Shown here in pieces: positions 1-8,634 of a stretch of DNA of 64,000 bases. Position numbers and translations under genes: made by a program. Every line of letters begins with the position of its first letter. The stretch's first letter is position 1. The notes beneath the pieces are model-generated. The model did not search any database. It had not been told where the DNA came from and was given only the letters and a program-made list of their open reading frames with translations. Source of the stretch: Streptomyces sp. RKAG290 (GTDB lineage Bacteria; Actinomycetota; Actinomycetes; Streptomycetales; Streptomycetaceae); NCBI RefSeq assembly GCF_023701695.1, contig NZ_JAJOZC010000001.1:5331894-5395893 (forward strand). The letters run 5' to 3'.

Positions 1-107
1 CAGTGGTAGCCCCGGTCGACCATCCGGTGAGGCGGTCCGGTCCGGCCGCACGAGACCGCACTCCGCGCCGCGGGCATTGTCCGGTCCTGGCCGTGGACTC
101 CTGGAAC

Positions 108-125
108 TGGAACTGGTATCAGTTC
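108..125. promoter_or_regulatory. Inverted repeat / near-KstR box upstream of aldehyde dehydrogenase
   Basis: Bases 110-125 form a palindrome with arms GAACTG and CAGTTC around GTAT. The overlapping 14-mer at 108-121 matches the KstR consensus TNNAACNNGTTNNA at seven of eight fixed positions (A instead of T at 118). It lies about 110 bases before the ATG at 232. A TetR-type repressor site is likely; which repressor binds is inference. Confidence 0.45.
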
Positions 126-140
126 TGACACCAAGTCAGA
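124..140. promoter_or_regulatory. TCTGAC-N5-GTCAGA dyad, copy 1
   Basis: Perfect 6-base arms with a 5-base spacer, 92 bases upstream of the aldehyde dehydrogenase start. The same dyad is found upstream of three other lipid-type genes in this window (22242, 32538, 44542) and I saw it at no other promoter here. It probably marks a shared operator. Confidence 0.6.
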
Positions 141-231
141 TGCGGTCCGGCTGCGGAAGCCGGACGCAGAGGCCGGATGCAGGACCAGTCAACGAGTCGG
201 ATCACGTGCCGCGTCGCGGGAGGCAGCAGCC

Positions 232-1695
232 ATGAGCGAGCTTGTCGAACACGGAAAACTGTTCATCGGCGGGGAGTTGGTCGATCCGCTCGGGCGGGAT
301 GTCATCGAGGTCATCTCCCCGCACACCGAGCAGGTCATCGGCCGGGTGCCGCATGCCGCCGAAGGGGACGTGGACCGGGCCGTCGCCGCCGCCCGGCGGG
401 CGTTCGACGAAGGGCCCTGGCCGCGGATGACCCTGGACGAGCGGATCGCCGTCGTCACGCGGATCAAGGACGCGTTCGCGGTCCGGTACGAGGAGATCGC
501 CCGGGTCATCAGCTCGGAGAACGGCACCCCGTACAGCTCCAGCGTCATGGTGCAGGCCCTCGCCGCGATGATGGTGTGGGACGCGGCGATCACCGTCGCC
601 CGCACCTTCCCCTACGAGGAACGGCGGGACGGGGCGCTCGGGCCGCTGCTCGTGCGGCGGGAGCCGGTCGGGGTGGTCGCGGCGGTCGTGCCGTGGAACG
701 TGCCGCAGTTCACCGCCGCCGCCAAGCTCGCGCCCGCACTGCTCGCCGGGTGCTCGGCCGTCCTCAAGGTGTCGCCCGAATCGCCTCTGGACGCCTACAT
801 CCTGGCCGAGATCGTCGCCGGGGCCGGGCTGCCCGAGGGGGTGCTGTCGATCCTGCCGGCCGACCGCGAGGTGAGTGAGTACCTGGTCGGGCACCCCGGC
901 GTCGACAAGGTCTCCTTCACCGGGTCCGTGGCCGCCGGCCGGCGGGTCATGGAGGTCGCCTCCCGCAACCTCACCCGCGTCACCCTTGAGCTGGGCGGGA
1001 AGTCCGCCGCCGTGATCCTCCCCGACGCCGATGCGGCCGCCGCCGTCGCCGGCATCGTGCCCTTCGCCTGGATGATCAACGGACAGGCGTGCGTGGCCCA
1101 GACCCGGATCCTCGTGCCGCGCTCCCGGTACGAGGAGATGGCCGAGGCGTTCGCCGCCGCCGCCGGCGCCCTGAAGGTCGGCGATCCGCTGGACCCGGCC
1201 ACCGAACTCGGACCGCTCGTCGCGCGGCGCCAGCAGCAGCGCTCCCTCGACTACATCCGGATCGGTCAGGAGGAGGGGGCGAAGGTACTGACCGGGGGCG
1301 GCCGGCCGGCCTCCCAGGAGCGCGGCTGGTACGTCGAGCCGACACTCTTCGGCGACGTCGACAACTCCATGCGCATCGCCCGCGAGGAGATCTTCGGGCC
1401 GGTCATCTGCCTGCTGCCGTACGGCGACGAGGACGAGGCCGTGAAGATCGCCAACGACTCCGAGTACGGGCTCAGCGGGAGCGTCTGGACCGCCGACACC
1501 GAGCGCGGCATCGACATCGCCCGCCGGGTCAGGACCGGTACGTACAGCGTGAACACCTTCAGCCTCGACATGCTCGGCCCGTTCGGCGGCTACAAGAACT
1601 CCGGCCTGGGACGGGAGTTCGGGCCCGAGGGCTACGGGGAGTACTTCGAGCACAAGATGATCCATCTGCCCGCCGGTTACGGGGGAGGGGCCTGA
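232..1695 (+). CDS. Aldehyde dehydrogenase family protein
   Basis: NAD(P)-dependent oxidation of an aldehyde to an acid; the substrate cannot be read from the sequence. The 487 residues are the usual family length. The nucleophile is Cys287 in NGQACVAQTR and the general base Glu253 in TLELGGKS; the cofactor-binding stretch FTGSVAAGRR lies just before. The ATG is preceded by GGGAGG at 8 bases. The stop codon overlaps the ferredoxin start (ATGA), so the two are translationally coupled. Its promoter carries the dyad shared with beta-oxidation-type genes in the window, which suggests it clears an aldehyde formed during lipid or sterol-like catabolism (inference). Confidence 0.92.
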   Translation: MSELVEHGKLFIGGELVDPLGRDVIEVISPHTEQVIGRVPHAAEGDVDRAVAAARRAFDEGPWPRMTLDERIAVVTRIKDAFAVRYEEIARVISSENGTPYSSSVMVQALAAMMVWDAAITVARTFPYEERRDGALGPLLVRREPVGVVAAVVPWNVPQFTAAAKLAPALLAGCSAVLKVSPESPLDAYILAEIVAGAGLPEGVLSILPADREVSEYLVGHPGVDKVSFTGSVAAGRRVMEVASRNLTRVTLELGGKSAAVILPDADAAAAVAGIVPFAWMINGQACVAQTRILVPRSRYEEMAEAFAAAAGALKVGDPLDPATELGPLVARRQQQRSLDYIRIGQEEGAKVLTGGGRPASQERGWYVEPTLFGDVDNSMRIAREEIFGPVICLLPYGDEDEAVKIANDSEYGLSGSVWTADTERGIDIARRVRTGTYSVNTFSLDMLGPFGGYKNSGLGREFGPEGYGEYFEHKMIHLPAGYGGGA

Positions 1696-1928
1696 TGGGG
1701 GACCGGTGGAGCGTCGAGGTCGACCGGGGGGTCTGCATCGGGTCGGGGATGTGCGTGAACCACGCGCCGGGCGGGTTCCGGCTGGACGCCGCCCGGCAGT
1801 CCCACCCCCTCGGCCCGGAGACCGACGCCAACGAGCAGGTCCTCGCCGCGGCCGAGGGGTGCCCGGTCGAGGCGATCACCCTGGCCCTGAGCGACTCGGG
1901 TGAGGTGGTGTTCCCTCCGGAGGACTGA
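1695..1928 (+). CDS. 3Fe-4S type ferredoxin
   Basis: Small cytoplasmic electron carrier of 77 residues. Three cysteines are placed as in 3Fe-4S ferredoxins: Cys14 and Cys20 in CIGSGMC, and Cys56 in EGCPVEAI; there is no fourth ligand. This class usually feeds electrons to cytochromes P450 in actinomycetes. No P450 or ferredoxin reductase lies in the window, so its partners are elsewhere. The ATG overlaps the aldehyde dehydrogenase stop, giving one two-gene operon. KstR regulons of mycobacteria also contain a small ferredoxin (FdxD), which fits the operator upstream, but orthology is not shown. Confidence 0.9.
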   Translation: MGDRWSVEVDRGVCIGSGMCVNHAPGGFRLDAARQSHPLGPETDANEQVLAAAEGCPVEAITLALSDSGEVVFPPED

Positions 1929-1954
1929 CGACCTCGTGCCGCCGGGGGCTCGGG

Positions 1955-3925
1955 TCAGCGTTTCGGGTCGCCGGACAGGAGGTGCAGTCGCAGGGCAAGT
2001 TGGAGTTCCAGGGACCGGTCCGGCTCGTTCCAGTCCCGCCCCAGCAGCACCTGGATCCGGTCCAGCCGCTGCACCACCGTGTTGACGTGGACGTGCAGCT
2101 CGTCCTTGGCCCGGATCAGGCTGCCACCCGCGCGGAAGTACGCGCCGAGCGTGCGCACCAGGTGGGTGCCGCGCTGGGTGTCGTACTCCAGCAACGGCCC
2201 CAGTGTCGCCGACACGAAGCCGTCGACGTCCTGCCCGTTGCCCAGCACCACGCCCAGGAAGCCGAGTTCGTCCACGCACGCGCCCTCGCCCGTACGCCCC
2301 AGCACCCGCATCGCCCGCAGGCAGCGCGCCGCCTCGCCGTAGGCGGCGGCCAGCTCCCGGGGGCCCCGTGCGGGGCCGGCCGCGGCCACGGTGACAGGGG
2401 CCTGCGCGAGCTGGCCGAGCTGGGCCGCGGCCGAGCGGGCCGCGGGCCCCGCGGCTGTGCCCGCTCCCTCGATCAACAGCACCACCGCGCCCGCGTGTTC
2501 GGCGCTCACGCCGTGGATGTCGCCGCCGAACAGATAGCGCATCGCGGCCGGGGCCAGCCGCTCCCGCGCGCCCGACCCGGCCACCAGCAGCAGGTGCGGT
2601 CGGTCCAGGTCGATGCCCAGCCGGCGGCCGCGCTCGGCCAGGCCCGCCGGGTCACGGCCGGAGTCCGTCAGCAGATCGGCGATCAGCTCGCCGCGGATGC
2701 GGTTCTCCGTCTCGGCCACCGTGCGCCGCAGCAGCAGAAGCAGCCCGGTGACCACCGCCGACCGCTCGAAGAGCCGCCGGTCGGAGTCGTCCAGCTGCCG
2801 GTTCCGGTGCAGCACCAGGCCGGCCAGGAGCTCCTGGCCGGCGAGCACCGCGCAGACCACCCGGCCGTCGCGGTGCACGGCGCGGGCGCCGGTCCTGGAC
2901 TCCTCGGCCGCCTCCGCCAGCCATCCGGCGTCCATGCTGTCGGCGGCGAAGCCCGTGCCGTCCGGGCGGACGGCGGCCAGCGGGCGGCCGGCCGGGTCGT
3001 GAATGGTCAAAGGGGAGTCGAGGAGCCCGGCGACGGCGGCAGCCACGTCCTTGACGTCCCGGCCGCGCAGCACCAGGTCCGTCAGCCGGTCGTGCGACTC
3101 CTCCGCCCGCTGCATCGCCGCCGAATGCGCCCGCACGGCGGCGTTCGCCTCGGCCAGCTCGGCGTTGGCCGCGGCCAGTTCGGCGAGTGCGGACGTGGTG
3201 TCGGCCAGTGCGCGGGCGGTGTCGATGGCGATCGCCGCATGCGCGGCGAGCGAGCACAGCAGCGCCACCTCGTCGGGGCTGAAGACCCGGGGCGCGCGGT
3301 CGGCCGCGAAGAGGACCCCGATCACCTTCCCCGTGCCGCCGCGGCTGGAGCCGAGCAGCAGCGGCACGCCCAGAATGGCGACCAGGCCCTCGTCCAGGAC
3401 CCCGGCGTTGATGTTGCGGGTGTGGCGGAAGCGGTCGTCGGTGCGGTAGTCGGGCGTCGCGTACGGGCTCGCGGTCTGCGCCACGAGACCGCCGAGCCCT
3501 TCGCCGAGCTCCAGCCGCAGCCGCTGGAAGAGCACGGAGACCGACCCGTCGGTCACCCGCATGTAGGTGTCCCCCGCCTCCTCGTCGGGGAGCGTGAGGT
3601 AGGCCGTGTCCGTCCCCAGCAGCATCCTGGCCCGCCGCACGATCGCCTTCAGCACGTCGTCCAGGTCGCGGGAGGCGGCCAGGTCGCCCGCCGTGTCGAA
3701 GAGCGCGGTGAGCTGGAGCTCGCGGCGCCGGTGCTGGCGCAGGGCGCCCCTGATCCGCAGCGCGGTCGCCGTGGCCCGTTCCACCTCGGCCAGCTCCCCG
3801 GCGGGCACCCCGTCGGCCCGCGCCGACGAGGAGACCGCGCCCAGCGCCTCCGCGGGGGCGTCCTCGGCCAGCAGGTCGAGCAGGCGTCTGAGGTGGGGCG
3901 CGGCGGAGGGGGACGGTTCAGACAT
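1955..3925 (-). CDS. GAF and PucR-type helix-turn-helix transcriptional regulator
   Basis: A 656-residue regulator. The N-terminal segment is followed by a GAF sensory domain (about residues 80-245), a linker with a short predicted coiled coil (alanine-rich, about 245-290), and a C-terminal PucR/CdaR helix-turn-helix (about 595-650, around LIRAKDELHVHVNTVVQRLD). The start at 3925 gives MSEPSPSA; an ATG twelve bases upstream (3937) is also possible. It lies 77 bases after the 3-hydroxybutyrate dehydrogenase gene on the same strand and converges with the ferredoxin gene. It could control the hydroxybutyrate genes, as regulators of this build often sit beside their targets (inference). Confidence 0.87.
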   Translation of the reverse strand: MSEPSPSAAPHLRRLLDLLAEDAPAEALGAVSSSARADGVPAGELAEVERATATALRIRGALRQHRRRELQLTALFDTAGDLAASRDLDDVLKAIVRRARMLLGTDTAYLTLPDEEAGDTYMRVTDGSVSVLFQRLRLELGEGLGGLVAQTASPYATPDYRTDDRFRHTRNINAGVLDEGLVAILGVPLLLGSSRGGTGKVIGVLFAADRAPRVFSPDEVALLCSLAAHAAIAIDTARALADTTSALAELAAANAELAEANAAVRAHSAAMQRAEESHDRLTDLVLRGRDVKDVAAAVAGLLDSPLTIHDPAGRPLAAVRPDGTGFAADSMDAGWLAEAAEESRTGARAVHRDGRVVCAVLAGQELLAGLVLHRNRQLDDSDRRLFERSAVVTGLLLLLRRTVAETENRIRGELIADLLTDSGRDPAGLAERGRRLGIDLDRPHLLLVAGSGARERLAPAAMRYLFGGDIHGVSAEHAGAVVLLIEGAGTAAGPAARSAAAQLGQLAQAPVTVAAAGPARGPRELAAAYGEAARCLRAMRVLGRTGEGACVDELGFLGVVLGNGQDVDGFVSATLGPLLEYDTQRGTHLVRTLGAYFRAGGSLIRAKDELHVHVNTVVQRLDRIQVLLGRDWNEPDRSLELQLALRLHLLSGDPKR

Positions 3926-4002
3926 GGCGGCCAGCATTCGTAGACGGAGAGGGGGACGGAGACGGACAGGGAGTGTGCGGAAGGGGAGCGGGGAGCGGTC
4001 GG

Positions 4003-4809
4003 TCAGTTCGCGGTCCAGCCGCCGTCCATGGAGAGCGAGGTGCCCGTGATGTGCCCGGTGCGCGGCCCGCACAGCCACAGGACCGCCTCGGCGACGTCCG
4101 CCGGTTCGATCAGGCGCTTGATCGCGCTGCGTTCCAGCATCACCCGCCCCACCACGTCCTCCTCCGAGATGCCGTGCGTACGTGCCTGGTCGGCGATCTG
4201 GTTCTCGACCAGGGGTGTGCGGACGTATCCGGGGCTGACGCAGTTGCTCGTCACCCCGTGCTCCGCCGCTTCGAGCGCGACCACCTTGCTCAGCCCCTCC
4301 AGTGCGTGCTTGGCCGTCACATAGGCCGATTTGTAGGGGCTCGCGCGCAGTCCGTGCACCGACGAGATGTTGACCACGCGCCCCCAGCCGCGTTCGTACA
4401 TGCCCGGCAGGGTCCGGCGCAAGATGCGGAACGGGGTCTCCACCATGACGCGCTGGATCAGCGCGAAGCGGTCCGGCGGGAATTCGTGGACGGGGGCGAC
4501 GTGCTGGAGGCCCGCGTTGTTGACCACGACGTCCGCGTCGGACGGCAGCGTGTCGACCACCCCGGGCTCGGACAGGTCCACCACCCAGGCCGTCCCGCCG
4601 ATCTCCCCGGCCAGTCCCTCGGCGGCCTCACCGGCCATGTCCACGACGTGCACATGGGCGCCGGCCGCGGCGAGCGCCTGCGCGCAGGCCCGCCCGATCC
4701 CGCTGGCCGCACCGGTCACCAGCGCGGTGCGCCCGGCCAGGAAGGGTGCTGCGGGCGCCTGCGGGGACGGGGCTGCGGGCTCGTGATCCGGTCTGCGGGA
4801 AGTCTCCAT
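4003..4809 (-). CDS. bdhA: D-3-hydroxybutyrate dehydrogenase (SDR family)
   Basis: Interconverts 3-hydroxybutyrate and acetoacetate with NAD. The 268-residue protein has the SDR nucleotide motif TGAASGIG, NNAG, an active-site Ser in NISSVHG and YxxxK in SAYVTAKHAL. The strings NNAGLQHVAPVHEFP and SPGYVRTPLVENQI are characteristic of hydroxybutyrate dehydrogenases. The start at 4809 removes an implausible low-complexity extension and leaves about 25 residues before the nucleotide fold. It is divergent from the secreted PHB depolymerase gene; together they would convert polymer to hydroxybutyrate outside the cell and then to acetoacetate inside. Confidence 0.9.
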   Translation of the reverse strand: METSRRPDHEPAAPSPQAPAAPFLAGRTALVTGAASGIGRACAQALAAAGAHVHVVDMAGEAAEGLAGEIGGTAWVVDLSEPGVVDTLPSDADVVVNNAGLQHVAPVHEFPPDRFALIQRVMVETPFRILRRTLPGMYERGWGRVVNISSVHGLRASPYKSAYVTAKHALEGLSKVVALEAAEHGVTSNCVSPGYVRTPLVENQIADQARTHGISEEDVVGRVMLERSAIKRLIEPADVAEAVLWLCGPRTGHITGTSLSMDGGWTAN

Positions 4810-5066
4810 GGGCGTCACCGTAGGTACCCGACGGCCCGTGTCACACGGCGCCGGTGCACACACCCTCCTGCCCCCGCATGGTGCGGGCGCACATGGTGCG
4901 GTGCGCCGCCGGGCAGCCCTGCCGCCTGGCCCCGGACCCGCACAAGGGACCCGCCGTACACACCGCGCACCCGTAGGTGTCCGCCTGCCACATGGGCGTA
5001 CGGGGCCGCTGCTCATAGGTTCCGGCAGCAGCCCGTACCCCGCACGTACCGACCAGGGAGGCACCC

Positions 5067-6542
5067 GTGCGCCCACCGATCCTGAGACGCCTGTTCCGCC
5101 GCGTCGCGTCCACGGCCGTCCTCGGCCTGCTCGCGGCGACGCTGAGCACCACCGCCGCCGGCGCACAGCCGGCCGCCGCCGCTGCCGGCCTTCAGCAGGT
5201 CACCGGCTTCGGCTCCAACCCCGGAAATCTGCAGATGTACGAGTACGCCCCGGCCGGCCTCCCCGCGAACGCGCCGCTCGTCGTCGCGCTGCACGGCTGC
5301 ACCCAGACCGCCGACGCGTACTACGCCAACTCCGGCTGGCCGAAGCTCGCCGATCAGTGGGGCTTCGACGTCGTCTTCCCGCAGACCACCTCCGCGAACA
5401 ACTCGCTCTCCTGCTTCGGCTGGTTCGACCCGGCCGAGGACACCCGGGGCAAGGGTGAGGCCGCGTCGATCGTGCAGATGGTGGAGCACGCGAAGCAGAG
5501 TCACGGCTCGGACGCCCGCCGGGTGTACGTCACCGGCCTCTCGGCGGGCGGCGGCATGACCGCGGACCTGCTGGCCGCCTACCCGGACGTGTTCGCGGGC
5601 GGCTCGGTGGCCTCGGGCCTGCCCGCGCAGTGCGCGACGAGCCAGGCGGCCGCTTCGGGCTGTCAGACGGGCCCGCAGAAGCTCAGCCCCGCGCAGTGGG
5701 GCGACAAGGTCCGCGGCGCCTACCCCGGGTACAGCGGCCCGTGGCCCCGGGTCGCGATCTGGCAGGGCACCTCCGACTACACCGTCTACCCGGCCAACGC
5801 CACGGCGCTGCGCGACCAGTGGACGGACGTCTGGGGCATCGGCCAGACCCCGTCGTCCACCGACACCCTCCCCGGGAACACGACGCGCAGCGTCTACAAC
5901 GACGCCTCCGGGAAGCCGGCCGTGGAGACGTACTCCGTCGCCGGCATGGGCCACGGCCTTCCCGTGAGCCCGGGTACGGGCGCGGAGCAGTGCGGGGCGA
6001 CGGCCGCCTACTTCCTGAACGCGATCTGCTCGTCGTACTACACGGGCGTCTTCTGGGGCCTGGACGGCGGCAGCCCCGGCGGTGGCGGCGACCAGCTCCC
6101 CGCACCCGCGGGCGTGACCGTCACCGGCACCACCGCCGGCACGGTCTCGCTGTCCTGGAGCGCGGTGCAGGGCGCGGCCTCGTACACGGTCCAGCGCAAC
6201 GGTACGAAGATCGCGTCGCCCGCCACCACGACGTTCACGGACACCGGCCTCACCGCCGGCACCGCCTACCGGTACACGGTGGCGGCGGTCGACGGGTCGG
6301 GCAAGGCCGGCCCGGCCTCCGCCCAGGTGACGGCGACCACGACGGGCGGCACCCCCGCCAGGTGCTTCACCGCCACCAACTACGCGCACGTGAGCGCCGG
6401 CCGGGCCCACACCTCGGGGGGATACGTCTACGCCAACGGCTCGAACGCGAACATGGGCCTGTACAACGTCTTCGTCACCCACACCCTCAAGGAGTCACCG
6501 GCGGGGTACTTCGTGATCGCGGACAGCGGCTGCGCGAGCTGA
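5067..6542 (+). CDS. Secreted poly(3-hydroxybutyrate) depolymerase
   Basis: Extracellular esterase that hydrolyses PHB. The 491-residue protein has a signal peptide (about 1-38, arginines then a hydrophobic stretch ending in AGAQPAAA) and a catalytic alpha/beta-hydrolase domain (to about 330). That domain has the lipase box GLSAGGG (Ser near 159), an Asp near 237 in GTSDYTVYP and a His near 297 in GMGHGLPV. A fibronectin type III linker (about 348-432) and a C-terminal binding domain (about 435-491) follow. The GTG start has an AGGGAGG ribosome site 6 bases upstream. A 25-base-arm terminator follows the stop. The bdhA gene is divergent next door. Confidence 0.9.
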   Translation: MRPPILRRLFRRVASTAVLGLLAATLSTTAAGAQPAAAAAGLQQVTGFGSNPGNLQMYEYAPAGLPANAPLVVALHGCTQTADAYYANSGWPKLADQWGFDVVFPQTTSANNSLSCFGWFDPAEDTRGKGEAASIVQMVEHAKQSHGSDARRVYVTGLSAGGGMTADLLAAYPDVFAGGSVASGLPAQCATSQAAASGCQTGPQKLSPAQWGDKVRGAYPGYSGPWPRVAIWQGTSDYTVYPANATALRDQWTDVWGIGQTPSSTDTLPGNTTRSVYNDASGKPAVETYSVAGMGHGLPVSPGTGAEQCGATAAYFLNAICSSYYTGVFWGLDGGSPGGGGDQLPAPAGVTVTGTTAGTVSLSWSAVQGAASYTVQRNGTKIASPATTTFTDTGLTAGTAYRYTVAAVDGSGKAGPASAQVTATTTGGTPARCFTATNYAHVSAGRAHTSGGYVYANGSNANMGLYNVFVTHTLKESPAGYFVIADSGCAS

Positions 6543-6550
6543 TCCATACA

Positions 6551-6601
6551 GCCGGGCCGGGCCCGGGGTACGGCGCCGCCGTACCCCGGGCCCGGCCCGG
6601 C
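6551..6601. terminator. Long perfect hairpin, bidirectional terminator
   Basis: Arms 6551-6575 and 6577-6601 are perfectly complementary with one base between them. It sits between convergent genes (depolymerase and alpha/beta hydrolase), so it can end transcription from both sides. Confidence 0.85.
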
Positions 6602-6605
6602 GCTG

Positions 6606-7499
6606 TCAGCTCCCCTGGCGCGCGTACGCCACCAGCCGGTCGGCTATCTCCCGGCTGCCCCGCTCGCCGGTGAGCACCGTGTAGTGGTTCACGTCCTTCA
6701 CCGCCACCGGCTCCACCCGGGTCCCGCCCAGGTCCGCGGCCGCCAGCCGCCGCTCGTCGTACAACCCCTGCTCCTCGTCCATCAGGCCGCGCGCCGCCCA
6801 CAGCAAGGTCGCCCCGGCGGGCAGCTTGCGTACCGCCGTGAGCACCTCCTCGTCGAAGAGCCCGATGCCGTCGGTGCGTACCGCCTCGATCCGGCACGTC
6901 GAGTGCATGGCGGGTTCGTCGCCCGTCAGGTCGCGCTGGATGTACGCGTCCACCTCGTCGGACCAGGCGGCGCCCGCGAACGCCGGGTGCGCCTGCCAGA
7001 AGGCGCGGTAGGCGGACCGGTCCGCGAAGGTCATCGACAGGCGGTCCATCGCCGGGCCGATCACCGCCGTCATCAGCTCGTCCGGGGACAGGTGGGTGGG
7101 CGCCGGAAAGCCGATGCCGCCGTCCACGAGCAGCAGCGGGCCGAAGCCGGCCGGATGGCGCACCGCGGCCAGCGCGGCCACGAAGGCGCCCATCGAATGG
7201 CCCGCCAGCACCACCCGGTCCAGGCCCAGCGCCGCCTGCAGGGCGGCGACGTCGTCCGCGTGCGTGGCGATGCCGTACGGGCCGGGCAGCGCCGAACTCC
7301 CCGCCCTGCCGCGCAGATCGGGGGCGACGAGCGTCACCCGGCCGGCCAGCTGCCGGGCCACCGCGCCCCAGGAGAGCGCGTTGGCCGTGATGCCGTGCAG
7401 GGCGATCACGGCCGGCGCGTCCGGATCGTCGGCCGGCCAGCGTACGGCCGTCAAGTCGCCCCCACGCACGGGGACTTCGATCTCTTCGTACGGAATCAC
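6606..7499 (-). CDS. Alpha/beta hydrolase
   Basis: Cytoplasmic serine hydrolase of 297 residues. It has the oxyanion-region motif LHGITANALSW, the nucleophile elbow AGHSMGAF and a late His in VKDVNHYTVL; the acid is probably in the WAARGLMDEE region. The GTG start at 7499 is supported by a four-base overlap with the stop of the upstream ABC permease gene (GTGA), which makes this the last gene of the Liv-type transporter operon. Being coupled to an importer suggests that it hydrolyses the imported compound, an ester or amide (inference). The substrate is not known. Confidence 0.85.
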   Translation of the reverse strand: MIPYEEIEVPVRGGDLTAVRWPADDPDAPAVIALHGITANALSWGAVARQLAGRVTLVAPDLRGRAGSSALPGPYGIATHADDVAALQAALGLDRVVLAGHSMGAFVAALAAVRHPAGFGPLLLVDGGIGFPAPTHLSPDELMTAVIGPAMDRLSMTFADRSAYRAFWQAHPAFAGAAWSDEVDAYIQRDLTGDEPAMHSTCRIEAVRTDGIGLFDEEVLTAVRKLPAGATLLWAARGLMDEEQGLYDERRLAAADLGGTRVEPVAVKDVNHYTVLTGERGSREIADRLVAYARQGS

Positions 7500-8634
7500 G
7501 GGTTTCCGTTCTCCTTCCGGGGCGGGACCTGTCCGGTGCGTCTGCGGCGCCACGCGGCCGGCCTGGAGGGAAGCCGGGCCAGGCCGCCGGGAAGCAGATG
7601 TACCACGGCCACGAACAGCACGCCCAGCAGGAACAGCGGCTGGGAGAGCGGGACGCGGAGCACCGCCGGGAGGCCGGCGACCGCGCCGGAACCGGCCAGG
7701 TCGCCGAGCCGGTGGTCCGCCCACGTGTACAGGATGCCGCCGATCATCGGCCCCCAGCGGGTCCCCGATCCGCCGAGCACCACCATCACCAGCAGCGAGA
7801 GCGTGAAGTCGGACGTGGTCGTCTGGGGGGTGGAACCGCCGGTCAGGAGCAGGTGCACGATGCCGCCGAGGGCGGCGAGCGCGCCCGCGACGACGAAGGC
7901 CGTCAGCTTGAATCCGTACGGCTTCAGGCCCAGCACCTCCACCCGGCGTTCGTTCTCCTTGATGCCCTCCCAGACACGGCCGGTGGGGAGTGGACGGCCC
8001 GGTGCACGACGCCCAGGGTGAGGACGAGGTAGGCGAGGGCGATCCAGTAGAGGTTCGCGGTGTTGTCGATGCCGACGAGCCAGGACGGCAGCAGGTCCGC
8101 CGGTGCCGCCCGGCCCTCCTCGCCGCCGGTGAAGCCGCCGGGGTTGCGGGAGACCAGGATCGAGCCCGCCTGGGCGAAGGCCAGCGTCACCATGGAGAAG
8201 CCGATGCCGGTGACGCGCAGGCTCACCGACCCCAGGACCAGGGCCAGTGCGATCCCGGAGCAGAGGCCGAGGAGTGCGGCGAGCGGGAAGGGCAGGCCCG
8301 CCTCCAGCAGGAACATGTTGGTGGCGTAGCTGCCTGCCGCGAAGTACAGGGCGTGCCCGAAGGAGAGCAGGCCGGTGCGGCCGAGCAGCAGGTCGTAGCC
8401 CGTGGCCAGGGCGCCGAACAGCAGGCAGGTGGCGAGGAGTTGCAGACTTCCCGCACTGCCGAGGGGGCCGTCGAGCAAGCCCGGAACCGGCATGGCGCTG
8501 TAGGGCGCCACGGCCAGGACCAGCAGGACGGCGGCCGGCCACAGGCGCAGCAGCCGGCGGGAGGGGCCGGTGGGTGTTGGCGCGGCCGGAGCTCTGTCGT
8601 CGGTGCGCCCGGGTGTCCCGGTGGCGGTGGTCAT
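7496..8634 (-). pseudogene. livM: Branched-chain amino acid-type ABC permease LivM, frameshifted
   Basis: Second membrane subunit of the Liv-type importer. The N-terminal part (from MTTATGTPG at 8634) and the C-terminal part (GIKENERRVEVLGLKPYGFK onward) are in different frames. Adding one base at the run near 7985-7990 restores the conserved SPTGRVWEGIKENERR region, so either one base was lost or the call is wrong. At least eight hydrophobic segments are seen across both parts. The start overlaps the livH stop by four bases and the end overlaps the hydrolase start. I think the gene is intact in the organism, because all the frame breaks in this window share the same pattern. Confidence 0.8.

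Noticed and set aside
7496..8634. True inactivation of livM as an adaptive change
   Set aside because: The same kind of one-base loss in G/C runs occurs in seven other genes, which fits a technical cause better.
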